Of a DNA stretch of 64,000 nt, positions 10,031 through 21,761 are shown in pieces; within the stretch, counting starts at the first letter, position 1; each line of letters opens with the position of its first letter. Made by a program: the position numbers and the translations under genes. This DNA comes from Cunninghamia lanceolata (taxonomy: Eukaryota > Streptophyta > Pinopsida > Cupressales > Cupressaceae), in assembly GCA_027924645.1 (NCBI GenBank), contig BSBN01000829.1, forward strand, positions 930,001-994,000, read 5' to 3'. The notes below the pieces were generated by a model. The model was not told where the DNA came from. It worked only from the letters and a program-made list of their open reading frames with translations, and searched no databases.

Positions 10031-11912
10031 TGGAGTACAGGACCATTGAGAGGGGGGGAATCAGTGGTCTATAAACTTTTAACACTTTTTGTACCTTTTT
10101 AACTCACTAGATAGAAAATTAGAGAGACCTCAAAGATTCATTAAACACATATACACAAGTATAATGATATGAAGAATGTTCAAGACCTTAAACAAACATA
10201 AAACATTAGGGCACACATAGAGACAATTAACATGGACCATAACATATGTTTTGATGAGTGGAAAACCCTTAAAGGGATAAAAAACCACTCTTAAAAGTCC
10301 ACTTTATTAGGCCTCACTAGCCAAAAATGCCTCACATAGAAAATGAATGCCTCACATAGCAATCTGCCTTACATAGCAAATTAAATGCCTCACATAGCAA
10401 AATGTGCCTTACTTGCAAATCCAATGACATAAGAAGAAAATCAATTCAGGGGGTAACCCTGATTCACTACAACGCTTTACACTTTACAATCTTACACAAC
10501 CTTATGGCCACAACCAAAACATCCTTCAAGTACAAGTTTCTCAAACATACATATCATATCACTTCTCAGTGATCACATAGGACAAAACATGATCCCTACA
10601 AGACATGTTAGAAAACCTCTGCAAATCTCTTTATCCTTCTCTACAAACTGAATCAAACAAGCTTATGTATCACACTAAATACACCAAATGACTTGACCAT
10701 GTTTCCTCTTGCTACATCAATATATCAATGATTAAACCATCAATCTTCTCTTTCAAAACTCTTTACAAAAAAAACTTGCAAAATGCATCAAATCATTTTG
10801 ACAATTTGATGGACACAAAACCAAAAACATATAGCAATAAATATTCTTATACCTCCTTGTGAAGACTGAAAATGTCCTTCATCTTTCACTTCATCAAATC
10901 CCCTGTTTTCCTCCACTACTGTCTTCAATTTGCATATGCTCAAGTAGGTATATGTCTCTAGTCTCTCCTTGACTAGGTTTCATCTATTATTCTACCACAC
11001 AGAGTGAGAGAGGGATTTCTCTGGCCCTCCTAGTTAGTTATCTTAACTATAACATAGCAGTTAGAACTACTTTCACAAACCACCCATCAACTTTATTCAT
11101 ATGAACATTCTGTTGAAATTCAAAACTAATTCAAACTATGACTGTCGATCTTCATTTGCCACCTTCAAGATTGAGGGTTTTGTTTTAACCCCGTATAAGT
11201 TTAAAAAGAAACTTGTAGTCACTGGTTCCCCTAGGTGATAGGGCCTATCACCTCATGATGGACAATGACTTAAGTTTATAACTTAAGTTACTTTCACTTG
11301 CCCTCCCGGTCAATCACAAATTATAAAAAAAGTAGTGTCGATTAAAAAGACTTAGGCATAATGTATTTTTAGGAAATCATTTAGGGTTTTGTTCCCTAAC
11401 CAAATGAAACCCTAAACATAGGAGTTAAGCTTTATAACCTTGTAAGTCACCTTTAAAACACTACAGGCCATAGGAGCTTCTAAGATTTAGAGAAACAACC
11501 AAATGCAGGATATTTATACATAGCATGAATTGTGAACTTACTAAGCACCATCCTTTTGTCACCTTGACCAACTAAATAACCAACACAAACTCCATGAACT
11601 CCTGATTGAAACATGAAATACCTGCAAGTCTCACATCAAGAATATAGTAAATAGATCCACTGTGATTGAATGAAGCATCAACACTTTGACCTCATAAACA
11701 CCTGAAAGATGATCAATCTAAAAGCAACAAATTTACTAATCTTTCCAAGCATGCAATGTATCAACCAAGTTCTTTTGCACACCTATATGGTATCAACTCC
11801 TGAATAGGCAAGCACCATACAAACATGAACCATTCTATGACAATCACATCAAGACTCATATCCTAACATCAATGACAACTTCACAAACTTTTAACAGATG
11901 CCAAAGCCAACA
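10031..11912. mobile_element. Insertion J: probable solo LTR in the copy A LTR
   Basis: About 1.88 kb splits the copy A LTR. It begins TGGAGTACAGG and ends near CCAACA, with a poor duplication (TTTGC left, ATTGC right). Its start resembles the start of the copia LTR at 15661 (GAGAGGGGGGG, then AATCAGT). It also shares a GTGGAAA-ACCC block. No coding sequence was found. A solo LTR of a copia-like element is the simplest reading. Confidence 0.6.
10329..10412. repeat. Short tandem repeat, TGCCTCACATAGCAAA-like
   Basis: About five imperfect copies of a ~16-22-base unit with the core TGCC-T-ACATAGCAAA, within J. Confidence 0.75.
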
Positions 11913-12016
11913 AAATTGCTTCGGGATAAGTTTTAAACATGCATAATGAAATTAAGGGGACCTAGGAGCTAAACTAGGAGGTAAAAAGTTCTAGGGAAAC
12001 TTTTAATGACATAACA

Positions 12017-12440
12017 AAAGGTTCACCTTATCACCCACAAGCAAATGTGGCAAGTGCAGCTCTGAATAAGATAATTGGAACAACATTAACAAAGACGTGT
12101 AATGGGAATAGAATAGGTTGGGACCTAAAAGTACCCATGGTACTTTGGGCCTACCATACTACCTATAAAAGGACAAAAAACTTCACACCATATGAGCTAG
12201 TATATGAAATGGATGCCACAATACCGGTACACTTCAAACTACCAAATTTTCATACTGCATTGACTTTGAGGCTAACTGAGGAAGAATCCCTAGTATATAG
12301 GATTAAGGAATTAGAAAAATGGATGAAAATAGATTAACAGAAACATACAATATGAATTTGGAAAGGAAGTGCTAGAAGGCATGGCACAACAAAAACTTGC
12401 ATTAGAAAATCTTCAAAGAAGGTGATTTGGTACCTGAGTA
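12017..12440 (+). pseudogene. Gypsy integrase C-terminal scrap (+ strand)
   Basis: Reads GSPYHPQANVASAALNKIIG, then KVPMVLWAYHTTYKRTKNFT and PYELVYEMDA. This is the end of a Ty3/gypsy integrase core and the start of its C-terminal region, of the type seen in Tat and Athila elements. A TAA at 12335-12337 and further stops follow. It begins directly at the outer edge of the copy A LTR (12016) and fades near 12440 where E1 sequence begins. The 5' part of the gene is not on the other side of copy A. It is a leftover of an element that A landed in or was joined to. Confidence 0.75.
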
Positions 12441-13050
12441 CTGGACACTTCCTATGTATTCTAGACTGCCTGCATACCCTGAATCCACGAGATCAGGGAA
12501 CATTAAGATGTGGGTGGTGATGATATGTAGTTCTGATTTGTGATGATGATGTCAGATGGGATATGTTTAAGGAAAGTGAGCAAAAGTGTTACAATTTCCC
12601 TCAAGTCAAAACAAGGATCCATTCCTAGACCTAGGATAAGGAAATGTGCCCCCATTCAGGTAGAGGGTTTATTATGGAGAATAGAATGACCGTGGATGAA
12701 CTGACAATGAATGAATAATGGATGAACTGACTATGGATGGGACTAAAAGATAACACTTGACACTAATAATTTCTAAGCCATGATAGATGGGTATGTGGAA
12801 ATGCAAAGGTCAACCATTTTTATTATGGATGGATGGGGCCTTATTTTGAAATGAGATGAATGGAATGGATGGAAAACGTAATATATGGTGGATGCTGATT
12901 TTTACACATAGAGAATGTTTTTTAGATCTTCACTATGGTACTTATCCAAGGTGTCTGTTTACCAAGTTTTCACCAGAGGATGCATTATTTTATTTTTGGA
13001 TTTTTTTGGGTACTTTTTTGCTAGGATACTCTAAGGATTAGTCATAGAAA
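12441..13050 (-). other. 3' untranslated region of E1
   Basis: Non-coding DNA downstream of the E1 integrase. The part at 12905-12990 matches the same part of E2 (about 21600-21670), including the 'tatccaagg-g-c-tgtttaccaagttttcacc' string. A small tandem duplication with ATGGATGAACTGAC lies at about 12690-12735. The left boundary is approximate. Confidence 0.65.
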
Positions 13051-14431
13051 TTCTTAAGATGAACACTATTGAGGGGTTCATCTAGAGGAATGCCTTCAGG
13101 TGTTGCTAATGTGTATGCCTCTAATCCATAAACTACTATGATGATAAAAGGTCCCAACCAGTTAGGTTCAAACTTACCCTTTGTATCTTGATCTTCTTGG
13201 TTTCTCTAATTTTCCTTTAGAATGAGATCACCCACCTGGAATTGCCTTTCCTTGATTTTTTATTATAACTACAACGAAGGTGGTTTTGGTAGACCTGGAG
13301 ATGATTCAATGTTGTGAGTCACCTTTCATCTAGTAACTCCAATTCATGCAATCAGGCAACTCTATACTCCTCCCCATCAATAAGATGCTACATGGAGATG
13401 TGAAGAGATGGGATCTTGACCTCAATAGTTAAAATAGATTTGGTACCAAAGACTAAAGCATATGGGTTGGCACTAGTTGGGGTTCTAATGCTTGTGTGAT
13501 ATACCCATAAGGCAGGATTCAACTGCAGATGCCACTCACAACTAGATTCATTGACTGTCTTTTTAAGGATTTTTAGGATAGTTTTGTTTGAAGCCTCAGC
13601 TTGGCTATTGGTTTGTGGGTAGTATAGAGTGGAAAAGAGATGTTGGATATGGTATTGAGTGCACAAGGCATGGACATCCTAATTCTTAAATGGTTTTCCA
13701 TTATCAGTTACTATAGCCAAGGGGATACCATACTGAGAAATGATATAGTGCAAGATAAACTTAGCAATTTGTTTACCAGTAATGTAAGTCATAGGGATAG
13801 CTTCCACCCACTTCATGAATGACTCAGTGGTAGTGATAATGAACTTGTGATTGTTTGAGGATGAGGGGTGAATTTTACCTATGAGGTCAAGTCCCCATTG
13901 TGAAAATGACTAAGGAGTAGTAACTGGTTGTAACTAATGTGCAGGCACATGAATTAGATCTTTGTGGTGCAGGCACTGAAGGCATCTCTTGGTGAACTGA
14001 TGAAAATCATGTTCCATTGTAGGCCAATAATATCCAGTGCTCAACAACTTATTTGCTAGGTTAGGACTAGTGGAATGTGCTCCACAGACACCTTTGTGTA
14101 CATCTCTTAAAGCAATGCTAGCTTCTTTTGAATTTAAACATCTAAGGAGGATACGATCAAGACTCCTTTGGTATAATGAATCTCTAAGGATAGTGAAATG
14201 GGAGGCTTAGCAGATGAAGGTTTTTATTTGGGTGGAGGTAAGGTTTTGCAAAAGTGTGTTATTATGAAGGTAGTTATAAATGTTTTGGTACCATGGCAAG
14301 TTGGGACCAATAAGTTTGCAGATAATCTCAGTGGGTGGAACATCAATGGCTGGTATGAGAAGTTGTTCAATGAAGAACTCATAGTGTTGTGTATTTGTTA
14401 GCATATCCAAGAGGGATCTAATAGTTTCCAT
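13051..14431 (-). pseudogene. E1 integrase remnant
   Basis: Reading from 14431 down: linker from the second RNase H, zinc-binding region (ALRDVHKGVCGAHS and CLQCLHHKD), catalytic core (SQWGLDLIGKIHP; IVTDNGKPFKN) and the glutamate block (NSQAEASNKTILK) in the frame at 13388-13666, then a degraded C-terminus. Catalytic Asp, Asp and Glu are all visible. A TAG lies at 13679-13681, immediately after PFKN. E2 has TAG at the same codon. Several other stops follow, and the C-terminal region near 13100-13380 is badly frameshifted. The protein cannot be made whole. Confidence 0.85.
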
Positions 14432-15456
14432 TGCACATCAATAGGCTTGCTATTTAATCTAGGAATCTGTTCAAATGATACACTACAAAAGTGCTTCTTA
14501 TAGTTGTCAACCATCCTTTCATAAGGCATCAACTTGTCATCTTTAGTTTGATATTTGTCATTAACCTGGTGGATAACTAGTTGAGAGTCTCCATAAACCT
14601 GTAGTTGTTTGATATTCCATTGATTTGCCATTTGGAGCCCTGTGAGTAAAGCTTTATATTTGGCTGTATTGTTGGTATAGGGAAAAGCTAGCCAATATGA
14701 TTTAGGGATGCAGTCACCCTGTGGGGTGATAAAGAGAATTCTTGCTTCTGAACCATGTTGAGTATAGGACCCGTCAAAATATAGGTTCCATTCAACGGAT
14801 GTAGAGAGATTGAATATCCCTTCATTTGGAAAATCAGAAAACATGGGGTGTGTACTTTTTACTAGAGCCTTTGCTAGTTGATCTAGAATAACTTGTCCTT
14901 TTATAGCCTTTTGATCAACATACTCGATATCAAACTCACTTAGGATCATTACCCATTTTCCTAGTCGACCTATGAGAGCTACTTTGGACAGAAGATACTT
15001 CAAAGGATGTATCTTTGATATGAGCTTGGTTTGTTGGTTTAACATGTAGTGCCACAATGTTTGGGAAGCAAACACTACTACTAAACACGCTTGCTCCATG
15101 GGGGTATAATTGATCTCATATCTAACCAAGGTACGACTAATATAGTAGATCACTTGTTCTTTTCCTGAGTCATCATTCTGTGCTTTAGGAGGACCCCCAA
15201 GGCTACTAATGTAGTGGATATATAACAATAAGGGTTTTCTTGAAACTAGTGACATCAACATAGGAGGTGTAGCAACATATTCCTTGAGTTGCTCAAATGC
15301 TTCCTGACACTTACTGTCCCATCTGAATGTGGCATCTTTATAGAGTAAGTGGAGGAAAGGTTGACACTTATCAGCAAGTTGTGAAATGAAATGTTGAATG
15401 GACTGCAACTTGCCCTGAAGACTTCTCAATTGCTTGAGGTTAGCGGGAGGAGACAT
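14398..15456 (-). pseudogene. E1 RNase H, connection and second RNase H
   Basis: A 352-codon open frame. It opens in the RT thumb (LRSLQGKLQSIQHFISQLAD) and passes through the Ty3 RNase H (QVIYYISRTLVRYEINYTPM, SQTLWHYML) and a connection (RLGKWVMILSEFDIEYVD). It ends with a second RNase H of plant/archaeal type (WNLYFDGSYTQHGSEARILF; YGDSQLVIHQVND). In the second domain the region corresponding to VEYEAL in E2 reads AKYKAL, so the catalytic glutamate seems to be lysine. The double RNase H is typical of Tat-lineage elements. The start and end of the frame are set by stops, not by a real gene boundary. Confidence 0.85.
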
Positions 15457-15655
15457 CTCAACTATTGCCTTGACTTTGTAAGATCAACTTCAATACCTCT
15501 ACAAGATACAATGTATCCCAATAGTTTTCTAGATGTAACCCTGAAGACACACTTCTTAGGATTGACTTGAAGTTCATACTATTCTAGTCTATCAAATATT
15601 TACTCCAACACCTTTAAGTGCCCTGCTCTAGTATATTTACCTAAGAGATCATCAA
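15457..15655 (-). pseudogene. E1 RT, part downstream of YVDD
   Basis: Read down from 15655 it continues the RT palm directly after the YVDD break: VDDLLGKYTRAGHLKVLE, then LQVNPKKCVF and KLLGYIVS, with stops in between. The upstream half of the same gene is at 36957-37512, on the other side of copia G. The two halves meet at the duplicated CATAG. Confidence 0.8.
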
Positions 15656-15660
15656 CATAG
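15656..15660. other. Target-site duplication of G (left copy), CATAG
   Basis: CATAG immediately left of the LTR start; the identical CATAG is at 36952-36956 immediately right of the second LTR. Confidence 0.85.
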
Positions 15661-17108
15661 TGTTGAAATTAGGGCATACAACTGAGAGGGGGGGTTAATC
15701 AGTTGTCACAAAACTTTTATCTCCTACTACATTTAATCTTCTTTACCACTTATTTAAAGATTAAAGATATAACCATGAAAGCATGAATCAACAACACAAG
15801 AGCAGAAACATAATCAACACACATAACACTAGGATTTTTATGTGGAAACCCGGTTAAGGGAAAAACCACGGTAGGGGTTAACCCAAAAGATTTATTCTTT
15901 GTTAAAAGAATATAAAATGGGAAGACACTTGCCTTTGGGTGCACTGCCCAGAGCTCACTACTCAAAGAGGCTCACTACCTACAGAAACATTCACAAGTTT
16001 AACACAGAGAAATTGAACTATGAAACAACATCTTCTTCATGCCAAGATCAGTTCCATTGAAGCGCATAACACCTATGCTCTGCCCCCTCTTTACTCTTCC
16101 TTGCTACCTCCTCATCTTCACTCCCTTTCTCACATTTCCATGACTTCACAACACTTATTTATACATGTTATCGACTTTGGAATGAACATCAAAGTCGACC
16201 AAATAATCATCTATCTGGAACATTCTCCAAGATAGGTATTACAAGCAATTACAATCACAAGACTTGACATGCTTCATGCAAACTATCATACTGTTAGCCA
16301 AACATAGCTAGGACTCAAATCTTCCTCAAACATCATGCCACGCTCCATAAAACTTCTCTTAGATCATTCACAACATGCTCCATGCATCTGGTCAGCCAAT
16401 ATTGAAAAGAACAACAACACCCAAGGAGAAATCTTCATCCATAAGCTCAATCTTCAATGCAGACCATCAACACAATAGGCACCCAATTCAGAGACCACCA
16501 CAAGCACAATGAAATCAATAGGAACAACCGCACTACCTCAGATCACTAGAACCACTTGCATCTTCATCCGGGAACTCAAGAACACTAGCTATCATGATTG
16601 CCACACTAGAAAGATTGCTTGTGGACCTCCAAACCACAAACCACTTGAGTTGAGGATACACACCAACATCCCAAACACACCTCTAGATCCGCAAATCATA
16701 ATAATCCAATGTGGATCAATCTGGACCAAATGTTTGTCACTTTGTCACCTTTGAACAACTACAAAACCCAGTTCTACTCAGATGGCCATAACTTCACCAA
16801 TTCTCCATGGGGACCTCTCAAATCTTGACTAGAACAACTTTAGACAATCCTCTACAAATCTTTTAATCCACAGACTCAAATCTTCATCCTATTGGGAATG
16901 CAGAGCAATCTACTTCACCGAACTGCATTGTCTTCACTATCTCTGATAGAGAGATATGTAACTCACTTGTTTCTTCCGGAGAGGCTAATTTTCTCAATCC
17001 TCAACATACAAGTCTTCTAAACAAGCAATAGAATAAGATACAATTGACACTAATGACAAGGATATGTTGACATCAATGACAACACCAATTAGGCACACAT
17101 TTGCAACA
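15661..17108 (-). repeat. 3' LTR of copia G
   Basis: Runs from TGTTGAAATTAGGG to TTTGCAACA, about 1.45 kb, and matches the LTR at 35494-36951 along its length. In element orientation it starts TGTTGCAAA. The short open frames inside (16020-16235, 16509-16754) are not genes. Confidence 0.92.
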
Positions 17109-17120
17109 ATCTCCCCCTTT
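17109..17120 (-). promoter_or_regulatory. Polypurine tract of copia G
   Basis: On the minus strand AAAGGGGGAGAT lies directly before the LTR start TGTTGC. The stretch 17121-17464 between it and the RNase H stop is the non-coding 3' end of the element. Confidence 0.85.
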
Positions 17121-17464
17121 GTCATTGATGGTAACATATGATGTCAAAAACTGTTTCAACCATCAAGACAAGAACTCCTCCCCCTTTCTCTTATCACATA
17201 TTTAATCACTTTCTTCACTGCTCCCCCTTTCACTAGAAACTACTTACTTTCAAGTTTTTCACATGACTTCTCTCCTCCTTTGACATCAATGGAAAAGGGC
17301 ACATATTTGCAATCATCTCTCCCTCTTTTGCTTCTTAGATAAAACTAGACTGAACTCCAGAATTAGCATATAGACTACTCCCCCTAAGTAACATCTCCTT
17401 AACACCGATCCGAATCACAAGATATGACTGTGAGTTCCACCAGGTTAATGCACGTTAGTGCATC

Positions 17465-18534
17465 TTAGTTTTGAATAGGAGGGGTAATCACCCCTAGCTT
17501 CCCTCTGAGATACTCAAAAGTGTTCTTAGGTAGAGGCTTAGTGAAGATGTCTGTAATCTGATCTTTTGATGAAACAAACTCCAATCTAACTTCATTGTCA
17601 TTCACCTTCTCTCTCAAAAAGTGAAACTTGATGGATATGTGCTTTGTCTTTGAATGCAACAATGGATTCTTTGAGATGATTATTGCAATTGAATTATCAC
17701 AAAAGATTGTAACAGGCTCTTCAAACACAACTATGATATCCTTCAACATTTGTTTCATCCACAAAACTTGGGTACAATTACTTGCTACTGCTATATACTC
17801 TGCCTCTGCAGTAGATAGAGATATTGCCTCCTACTTTTTGCTTAACCAAAAAACCAATCTCTTTCCCAAGAAAAATGCACCTCCACTAGTACTCTTTCTG
17901 TCATCCACATCTCCTGCCCAATTAGCATCTGTATATGCATGAAGAGTGAAATCATCAGTCTTAGGATACCATAATCCATAATTAGATGTTCCCTTTAGAT
18001 ATCTGAAGATTCTTTTGGTTGTTACAACATGAGATTCTCTAGGATCAACTTGAAATCTAGCAACAAGGCCAACTATATTCATAATATCAGGTCTGGTATG
18101 AGTCAGATAAAGCATTCCTCCAATCATTGATCTATACCTTTTCTAATCTGCCTTAGGGGAAACATCATCTTTACTCAACTTGCATCCAGTTATCATAGGA
18201 TTACTCATTGGTTTTGAATCTTCCATTCCAAACTTTTGCAACAACTCTTTCACATACTTAGATTGAGATATGAATATGCCTTTTTCTAACTGAATGATGT
18301 GCAGACCTAAGAAGAAATTCATTTTACCAAGCATGGACATCTCAAATTCACTTTGCATCTAATCAACAAATTTTTTACACATGCTCTCATTTGCACCAAA
18401 GATGATATCATCAACAAATACATCAACAATCAGGATGTGTTCATGATTAATTTTGAAATAAAGATTACTATCAGCAGTGCCTTTGCTAAAACCTAACTTT
18501 AGCAGATACTTATCTAATCTTGCATACCAGGCTC
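17465..18534 (-). pseudogene. Copia G: RT C-terminal half and RNase H
   Basis: From 18534 down: RAWYARLDKYLLKLGFSKG, VDVFVDDIIFGAN (the copia catalytic aspartates are present), MNFFLGLHIIQLEKGIFISQ, then the RNase H with YTDANWAGDVDDRKSTSG, STAEAEYIA, LWMKQML and SKTKHISIKFHFLRE, ending at 17465. Stops at about 18130, 18360 and 17830 break it. The upstream half of RT lies at 32377-32573, across E2. The domain order gag-PR-IN-RT-RH makes this Ty1/copia rather than gypsy. Confidence 0.92.
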
Positions 18535-19599
18535 TGTAAGGGTAAAATAGTGATCAATCAAATGAAATAAACATGACCCAAACATCAACAGAATAGTGAA
18601 ACAAGAAGGATTCAATAAACAAAGCAATGAACAAACATAGTGCAAACCTCTCCCGTTTCGAAACTTTTGTTGTTCGCCTATCACAAATCGTCCTTTTGCA
18701 GATGAGATGAGCCCTCAGAGAGTGCAATCTTTTTGGCTATTTGTAGGAAGTCGATGGTGAACGGCTATGGTGATATGCAATGAAGATGAACTCCAATGCA
18801 ACTATGTGATCTCAAGCTTGTGGATGACAAAAGGGTGCCAAAGGCGCGCTGGTGATATTTCTGTAGAGTAACGATGTCAAAAGCCTGGATGATTAGAATG
18901 GAAGAATGAAGCTTCATTTATAGACTTGGAAGAATGGGAATCAACGGTTGAGAGGAGATGTGAAGATCGACGGCTGAGAATGGTTGAGGAATGTGCAACC
19001 AGTGGAAATGTGACAAGTGTCCCAGCTCCATCATGAAAGGGGGGATGTGACAAAACTGATTGGAGAGTTAACTCCATTGACTGAATAGTTAACAGACTTG
19101 ATTGATTAGTTAGAAGAGTGGATTATGGGATTGACTGAATTGATTGACCAGTGAACTGGATTGATTGAGGAGTCAACAGAATAGATTGACCAGTGAACTC
19201 AAATGACCAATCAGTTAACAGATTTGATTGATTAGTTAACTAACTTCTAATTTGAGAAGAAATAGGCCATGTGGGTGAGAGAAAAATAGGTAATTAAATA
19301 TTAAATATATTTAATTACATGTGCAACTTGATGATGTGGACAAGGTGAGGTGGAAAAGGTGAGGTGGATTTTTGAATTTAGAACTTAGGATAGAGGAATT
19401 TAGATTAATTAAATAATTTATGATTATTTAATTGTGTAGGACATTTGGAAGAATTTTAATTAAATAAATAGAATTTATTTAATTATGGAACAGTGAATCG
19501 ATTAAATAAATTTAGAATATTTATTTAATTAATAGAAGAATGGAATAAATATTTAGAATATTTATTTAGGATGATTCGTGTCATTTTTAGGCGTATACA
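18535..19599 (-). repeat. 3' LTR of E2
   Basis: Runs from TGTAAGGGTAAAATAG to GGCGTATACA (1065 bp). The first ~596 bases repeat at 31781-32376. It holds many short GATTGA / GTTAAC units at 19070-19240 and TTTAATTAAATAA runs at 19390-19570. The E1 LTR (63541-64000) has the same GATTGA-rich layout. Confidence 0.93.
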
Positions 19600-19615
19600 T
19601 TTTGCCCCTCTTTGA
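19600..19615 (-). promoter_or_regulatory. Polypurine tract of E2
   Basis: On the minus strand CAAAGAGGGGCAAAA directly precedes the LTR start TGTATACGCC. Confidence 0.8.
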
Positions 19616-21761
19616 TGCAATGCAGTTTACAGCGTTGCTTCAAAGAATAAATAGCCTGATAGTGATATATGCCCCAGTTTGCCCCTGGTACAAGTTTATC
19701 GACAGGATGCCCCCTCGGGAGATTGGACGAGAAGAAGGCAGAAGGCGTGAGACGGACAATCTCACGATGAAGAAGGTTGAGTTTGAAGAAAATGGGTGAA
19801 GTAAGTGTCAAATGATACGCGATGCAAGATGGAATGATTACACACACAAGCAAGCAAGCAAGTATACACAAATGACACAAGAACAAACAAGGTATTGCCC
19901 CTGTCAAGCGGTAAACCAATGATATACTGATAATGATATATGACAGTGTTGTCATGGTGGGGAACAATATATCCCTAGACCAACATGACAGGCGTGTTGT
20001 CATGGCGGGGAATGATAGATCCCTAGAGCAACATGAAGGATAGTGTCTGGTTTCAGGAAATGAAGCATGTCGTGTAAGACGCGTGTATTGGTCTGATTTC
20101 GACAATGCAACATCCTGTATAAGACAATTGATTGATTAACTGATCGAGTTGGTTTACGACCAGACAAGGATTAAGACCACTGATTGTGAGTGGATCATTT
20201 GTGCAAGATTGACTTGACTTGATTGGTATGGATTAAGGATGGACCTTGCATTTGGATCATTGCTCAGATTGACTAGACAAGGATGAAAGATATGATGATA
20301 GATAGAAATCTGGTTGATAGAAGAAAGACTCGATAGAAAGATTCACAAGCTTTTATTTGTATTGATACTCTGCATTGTTGGATCTTTATTGCATGGGGTA
20401 TGGTATGGATGTATAAATGGATATAGGATGGATGCTTTGCTATTGGAGTGCTTTAGTTCATCATTGGGCATTTTATTTTTGGTACATTTTCTGAAATGTT
20501 GTAAGTGAATACAAGCATCTAGGTATAATTGAACCGAGATGACCTGAGTATCGCTTACATGGATTGTGATTTAACAAATTAATACAAGCATCTAGTCAAA
20601 ATTGAATCTAGATGACCTGAGTACTTCTTGCATTTCAACAAACAAGGATTGCCCCCATTCATGTTATACCTTTTATGTCCTCGATGATCTTTTGCCGATC
20701 ATGTCCTTAGACAAGGCTTCACATTACTAAAGTTTAATCCACAAATAGCAAACAAAGAAAGTAATCATGCCCCCATCATAGCGTCTCTAGCTTTTGGCAT
20801 CCTTGAGTAGCATAGAAAGACATGATAACAAAAATCAAGACTCTGTAACTTAACCATGGTTCCAATCCACAAAACATTCTTGCATTTAGATGTGGTTTTC
20901 TTGCCATAATTTAGATAGAATCAGTTTAAGACCTTGGGTATTTGGTTTGCTTTAGATAGGTTAAGATGCTCATAGTCAAGATTTTTGCTTGAAGCGCGGG
21001 TTCTGCTTGCATTTGCTTGTTTGGTGAGAAGATTGCACAATCCTTATTGGGGAGACAGACCCTAAGGGACTGACCTAGTGCCTCGGGGACTCATTGCTAA
21101 ATGGCCTTGGCTACGTGACGACGCAGAGGCAACGTAGTTCAGGGTAAACCCTAATGGACCATGGATGGACTAGAAGAAAGACGACAAGAATGAAGACAAG
21201 AAAGGGGACGAATGGGACAAAGGGAAGAAATGGAAGCCTCGGGGGTGCATTAGAATAATGGCCTTGCCTACGTGACGACGCAGAGGCAACGTAGTTCACG
21301 GACTTGGACCATGGACACCAACGAGAGACACTATACTAGGCTCACACGAAGGAGATGGTATGGGACAAAACCCTGGTTGACAAGGCCACAAGGAGAGTAT
21401 TGAGCCATGATAGGTAACTGTCAGGTGTTTATTGTGGGACAGATATGGGTCGAATGGGGCAAATGGAGAAAGAATGGACTCAAGGGGATTGGATTCTCAA
21501 AGATGGAGAAGGCGGTGTATCACAAGTAATGCCTGTTTACCAGGTTTTCATCACTTGCTTTTATTTGCACGAGAAGCTAGAAAGTAAACATGATGCCTAT
21601 TTGCCAGGTTTTCATCATGATACCTATCCAAGGCGCCTATTTGCCAGGTTTTCACCAAAGGATGAATTTTTTTTGTTTGTATGCTTTCTATTTTTTTTTT
21701 TTGTATTTTTTGATTTTTGATTTTTTCTGATTTTATTATGCCCCCTTGCACTGGGGTTCCC
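19616..21761 (-). other. 3' untranslated region of E2 with short direct repeats
   Basis: Over 2 kb without a convincing gene. It holds three pairs of direct repeats: 'tgttgtcatggtggggaa' type (19945-20035), 'acaagcatctag' type (20510-20620) and 'gctacgtgacgacgcagagg' type (about 21108 and 21268), plus a 'tatttgccaggttttca' pair (21599-21650). Long 3' UTRs with tandem or scattered repeats are known in Tat elements. The open frames at 19587-20105 and 21445-21720 have no family features. Confidence 0.75.

Larger units (their letters stand above)
7926..12016 (-). mobile_element. Non-autonomous LTR element, copy A (5' part)
   Basis: Reading on the minus strand: a 5' LTR (12016 to 8869, split by insertion J), a leader (8868-8187) and the start of a protease-like ORF (8186-7926). 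The copy breaks off there. LTR, leader and ORF all match element BC at 38258-45072, so both belong to one family. The LTR ends form an inverted repeat, TGTTATGT and ACATAACA. Copy A is more diverged than BC. No 3' LTR is present. Confidence 0.8.
8869..12016 (-). repeat. LTR of copy A, interrupted by J
   Basis: LTR sequence at 8869-10030 and 11913-12016 matches the BC LTRs in order: the 'tgcaatcacaaa-gtgggtt' block, the 'gcttgcctcggtcaagcccta' block and the 'ggagctaaac' end. Bounded by TGTTATGT (8869) and ACATAACA (12009-12016). Without J the length is about 1.25 kb, the same as the BC LTRs. Confidence 0.8.

Noticed and set aside
16509..16754. 81-codon plus-strand frame
   Set aside because: Within the copia LTR; the other LTR has the same region with breaks.
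19587..20105. 172-codon minus-strand frame in the E2 3' UTR
   Set aside because: No recognisable domain; it spans direct repeats and begins upstream of the polypurine tract in non-coding DNA.
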